A DNA stretch of 64,000 nt, taken from positions 2,776,501-2,840,500 of the forward strand of contig NC_132975.1 of NCBI RefSeq assembly GCF_047496725.1, in the 5' to 3' direction. Shown here piece by piece: positions 60,485 through 64,000 of the stretch. Below the pieces are notes generated by a model that was not told the origin of the DNA, made no database searches, and was given only the letters and a program-made list of their open reading frames with translations. The stretch is from Anoplolepis gracilipes. Lineage: Eukaryota > Arthropoda > Insecta > Hymenoptera > Formicidae. Made by a program: the position numbers and the translations under genes. The number at the start of each line of letters is the position of its first letter. The first letter of the stretch is position 1.

Positions 60485-60502
60485 GGATCAACTCCCTTAT
60501 TT

Positions 60503-60514
60503 CGCGCATGCGCA
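60503..60514. promoter_or_regulatory. NRF-1-type binding site
   Basis: CGCGCATGCGCA fits the NRF-1 consensus (YGCGCAYGCGCR) exactly. NRF-1 (erect wing in flies) controls respiratory-chain genes in animals. The site lies about 410 bp before the COX10 ATG and 250 bp before the ZFYVE26 ATG. Confidence 0.65.
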
Positions 60515-60766
60515 CTCCGTTTTGGCCAACACTGACATCAAAGGTGCCAACAGGGAGTTGCGCTACTGTATATATTGTGGTGATATTGCGTCCTACGTCC
60601 TATTTCTGTCGACAAAAATCTGTAAAAAAACTGTTTTATGCTGCTAAACTTAAGTAAATATATATAATGCATTAATATATTTTCTTTTGTATTTTGAAAA
60701 TAATAAATGCTATTAAATTTCAAAATTATTATTTACATAACAGGAAAATAAGATAAAATAAGTTTT

Positions 60767-63426
60767 ATGCATCATATAAAACCTCTAAAAGAAATAATGT
60801 CAAAGCAAACAGGAATACTGGAATTGGATAAATGTGTTTTGTCTCAATTGTGGTATACATCTTTAAATATTTTTCAAACAAATAATGATAATCATTTCTC
60901 TAAAGAATTTTATTACAATTGCATTGACTTAACAGAATTAAAAGCTATTGTTGAAAACTTGATGTGAGTAAATATTTTTTACCGATTATGTTATATCATT
61001 ATTACATTATATTTCTTATTTCTTTTTACATTTGACAATGCATATATAGACACTCTGCTAATAAAGAGCAATATGAATGGATTGCCTATATATTACTATG
61101 GAAAGTTATGAATAATAAGTCGTCTAATATTAATTGTGATATACAGTGCAATATTCAAATACAACTTGATTATATACAGATAAAAAATGCCATAGAGTTA
61201 ATACATCAGTGTGATAATACATCAGATTATCCATCCAAGGTATTTTTACTAACGAACAAAGTTTGCCCTTTCTATTATTTTATATTACTTTTGTTTTTAA
61301 AAAAGAATTTTATTTTTCAGGAATTTATGATATTTTTCCAGGATGCAAACATAGAGCATAATGTAAAAGAAATTTCAAATATATCCAAACAGATTTTTAC
61401 ATTCCTAAAGGAAAAAATACATTTTAATTCAGGAATTGTATGTTGGATTATAAAGAAATTAATATCTGTAGTTCCAATTACATGTAGTATTGTTGACAAT
61501 TTACAAGACATTTATTTTTTCACATTGAAATCGTGTCTAGAACACATTCCAGTCAGAAAAAATTGGCATTTAAGTCATAAAATGTTTGGCTCTTATTATC
61601 CAGAAGCTGATTCAGCTATTTATGGGAATTTTTTAAAAATTATTCTGTGTATATTATCAAAAATGGATATGGATAAAAAGGCAGAAATTGAGTTTTTAAA
61701 GATAGTTTATTCTACACTTTCAAAAGCATATCATGTTAAAGATATTGAACTTGTATTATATTCGAAGAAAAATGATAAACCATTCAAAGAGTGGCTTTTA
61801 CTTTGGAATGAAACACATGCATATTCTGAGAATGTCACTACTTTGTTTGTAGCATATAAAATCAGTGAAAGTATATTTAAATTAACAAAAAATTTTAAAA
61901 TACTTTTATGTGAACAAGAGTTACTTAAAAGAATAAGTGCAAAAAAATCGCATTGGTTAAATGATATTTTGGTAAGTCTTGTATATTTTAAGCTTTAATC
62001 AATTGATTATTTTAATTCATTAGTAATTAATAAATATTATATTTACTTACAATATATATTGAACATTTAAGAAATTTATATGTTACAGGATATCTGTTAT
62101 ATTTTAACAATGAAAAGAAAATATGGAGAAGTTGAATTATTGCTCTCGTGTGATTTACTAAAGAAATTATATCCAGTTTTATTGGTGAAAACACTAAATA
62201 ATCCACAAGAAGAAATTAATTCACCTGAAAATTATGACAATGGTATTTTTATTTGTGAGTCTATCAAGTTCTTCTTAAAGAGATGTTATCCTGATTTACA
62301 CAGTGATAATGATTTAAATGAATTGCATATGATCCTAAAAACCTACATTGAAACTGTGAAATATATTTTACATTGGAAAAAAGAATATTTAACAAGATTA
62401 AATATTAAGGATTTCCAAAATTTGCAATCTGACATAATAATTGAACATATAATATCTGTACAACAGATTCTCGCTCTTTTGCAAAAACATAATGTACTTT
62501 CTGTCTTGAAGATAACAACAAATATACACGATCAGGATCACACTGCAATCAACAATTTACTGGAAAAGTCTGACCAATCTGAAACCTTTCAAGCATATTG
62601 TTGCATAATAAGCGCTTTAAAAGCTATTTTATTTTGTGAGTTTTATAACACAGAACATAAACAGGTTACTAAATATTTCACTGACATGATGTCATACTTA
62701 TCCTCTTTGTTTCCTCTGCGGTTGAGGATTCAAACAATAGAGAATATATTTTCCTTATTATTTCTGCGTTACGAAAATTTTAATGTTACCAATTTCAAAG
62801 ATGATTATTGCAATATATCGCTCGAAAGAATGGATTTTGTTAAATCGGTGGAATATGAGAAGTCGGGCTTCCTAACTAACAAATATATTATAAGAGATAT
62901 GCTGCATTATTTATGGAATAGTACTTTAGTTGTGACACAAGAAATCGATAAACTGCAAACACTCGGATTGCATGAAGAGGCGCAACAACTTCGTGAAAAT
63001 ATATTCAGCCTTACTTCAACATTGATGGATGCTAGATGGAAATTGACATTTTATACAAAATCTCATTTTATCGTAAACATTGGTATTTCACAAGACGAAT
63101 CTGATAATTTGATTGTTACAAATAAATTAGAACCTGTAATGTATGAAAAATTAAATTTTCCACATCACATCAAAGAAGACACATTCTTTTATAAAGAGGA
63201 TAGCACTTCAGACGAGACTAAAATTAAATCTGATAGCAGTTCAGAGTCTGGCTTATTGGGCGGAAATAAACGCAGAAAACGTTCCAGAATTACTACAGCA
63301 ACAGCAGATATTTTAATAACAAAAAAGGAACCATCCTTTATCAATTTAATGCTGGCGTCGAAAGAAAGCTTGGTTTTGCACTGTTTGTGGAGAAGCGATT
63401 TTCAAAAGGCACGGGAAATAGTCGAG
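60767..63426 (+). CDS. ZFYVE26: ZFYVE26 (spastizin) N-terminal exons, partial
   Basis: Four coding exons (60767-60963, 61050-61239, 61321-61971, 62089-63426) give 792 residues in frame with GT/AG sites. The gene continues past a donor at 63427. Spastizin is a large alpha-solenoid protein working with spatacsin and AP-5 in lysosome reformation, endosomal sorting and cytokinesis. Family resemblance is weak over most of the length but clear at IQTIENIFSLLFLRYENF, at FLTNKYIIRDMLHYLWNS, and at SFINLMLASKESLVLHCL followed by WRSDFQKAREIVE, which precede the middle of vertebrate ZFYVE26. A basic/Ser patch (SSSESGLLGGNKRRKRS) fits the linker there. The FYVE finger would lie outside the window. A stop codon at 60749 lies in frame upstream of the ATG. 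Exon 3 could instead start at 61342. Confidence 0.8.
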
Positions 63427-63443
63427 GTAATATTACTTACAAT

Positions 63444-63562
63444 TAGGTTGCGTTTGAAGAGATGCTACTAGCGTGCTCTATTAGTCTTTATTCAACTTTC
63501 ACTACATAACATAAAGAATTAGATTTTTTAGCGCGAATAGCGTCCGCTCTGAACGCACCCTT
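63444..63562. mobile_element. Small MITE next to the ZFYVE26 donor site
   Basis: AGGTTGCGTTTGAAGAGATG resembles the complement of the right end, AGGGTGCGTTCAGAGCGGAC. The GGTGCGTTC ends recall 31091-31729. Confidence 0.5.
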
Positions 63563-63759
63563 TGTGTAATAATGTATATGTATATAGCGTATAACTCTAT
63601 CTTCTTTTCATATTCGAACTAGGAATCTAACACAAAGTTAAGTAAATATCTAAATAGTTGATACAGAAAAAAAGAGAGAATTGTGTTCCCAAGAATAATT
63701 GATATTAACTTATTAAGTAACTAATAGAATTGGATAAAAGTAACGTTTTTAACAAATAT

Positions 63760-63999
63760 TTATATATTTTTTATTGCAGTTTCGAATGTTTTATATGCAT
63801 TATATTCATCTTCAGTAACTTCATATTTAATAAGTTCTCTCATATCTTTCTCTTTTTTTAAATCTTTCACAAAAGTGCCAGGTGGATTCATTGTATAATA
63901 TTGTTTTGTGAATATAATTTTTTTTTGTGGAAAACAAAATTTACAACGAAAACAACAGCAGCACCATCCTAAAGCATATTGTTTATATAATATCTTTTC
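63760..63999 (-). CDS. Unidentified antisense ORF, open to the window edge
   Basis: At least 79 residues, ending IKNI at a stop (63760-63762). It has a Cys-rich block (GWCCCCFRCKFCFPQ, residues 11-25 of the visible part) and a charged tail (FVKDLKKEKDMRELIKYEV then TEDEYNAYKTFETA) that looks like a real protein end. It is antisense to, and apparently within, an intron of ZFYVE26. It may be the last exon of a nested gene or of the next gene if ZFYVE26 ends unexpectedly. I recognise no family. Confidence 0.5.
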   Translation of the reverse strand, partial: EKILYKQYALGWCCCCFRCKFCFPQKKIIFTKQYYTMNPPGTFVKDLKKEKDMRELIKYEVTEDEYNAYKTFETAIKNI

Positions 64000-64000
64000 A

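Larger units (their letters stand above)
60095..60766. promoter_or_regulatory. Shared upstream region of COX10 and ZFYVE26
   Basis: About 670 bp between divergent start codons. It holds a hairpin MITE (60380-60484) and an NRF-1-type site (60503-60514). A possible splice acceptor at about 60741 (ACATAACAG) suggests a 5' UTR intron for ZFYVE26. Confidence 0.55.

Noticed and set aside
63780..63820. Possible next ZFYVE26 exon (FRMFYMHYIHLQ) after TTTATTGCAG
   Set aside because: It hits a stop at once without a GT donor, and the minus strand reads a longer, more protein-like frame.

Overview
This is a nuclear window from an insect, most likely a hymenopteran and plausibly an ant. That placement is an inference from the close family resemblance of the genes, short AT-rich introns and a dense load of DNA transposons. 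The sequence is AT-rich, microsatellite-rich ((TA)n, TGCG, CT, GA) and full of inverted-repeat elements. No bacterial-type operon, CRISPR array, rRNA or credible tRNA gene is visible.

Left part (1-31940) holds almost only mobile DNA. It contains: the 3' end of an env-bearing gypsy/errantivirus-like element with its LTR (1-3279); a long palindrome split by a candidate solo LTR (4830-7608); a 37-copy TGCG array and a 30-bp minisatellite (7733-8250); a roughly 1 kb hairpin (8640-9690); TA-flanked palindromic elements (11084-12028, 26452-27620); a 5'-truncated gypsy element with a 3' LTR (13915-16251); a broken P-element/THAP transposase on the minus strand, including a separate first exon (17824-21811); an 870-bp palindrome (22310-23180); a second candidate solo LTR (23329-24870); two identical 180-bp direct repeats (25762-26347); the LTR-gag-protease half of another copy of the first gypsy family on the minus strand (28163-30463); and a hAT-like non-autonomous element with an 8-bp target duplication (30622-31932).

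Right part (32020-64000) holds six host genes separated by MITEs: CIR1 (+, six exons, Notch/CSL corepressor and splicing factor), S6k (-, three exons, TOR-pathway kinase), a ZDHHC1/11-type palmitoyltransferase (+, one exon), Dus1l (+, eight exons, tRNA dihydrouridine synthase), COX10 (-, six exons, heme O synthase) and the first four coding exons of ZFYVE26/spastizin (+, running off the right edge). CIR1 and S6k converge, as do Dus1l and COX10. COX10 and ZFYVE26 diverge from a shared intergenic region that has a perfect NRF-1-type site. Exon models were built by eye from splice sites, frame and family similarity; the four genes complete over several exons each sum to a multiple of three.

The genes do not form one pathway. 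The most notable structure is the repeated nesting of inverted-repeat elements in one another, in introns (CIR1, Dus1l) and next to promoters (CIR1, COX10/ZFYVE26). No new enzymatic or defence system is evident. The best candidates for new biology are the TA-flanked CAGGGTGTCC-end elements and an unidentified antisense ORF at the right edge.
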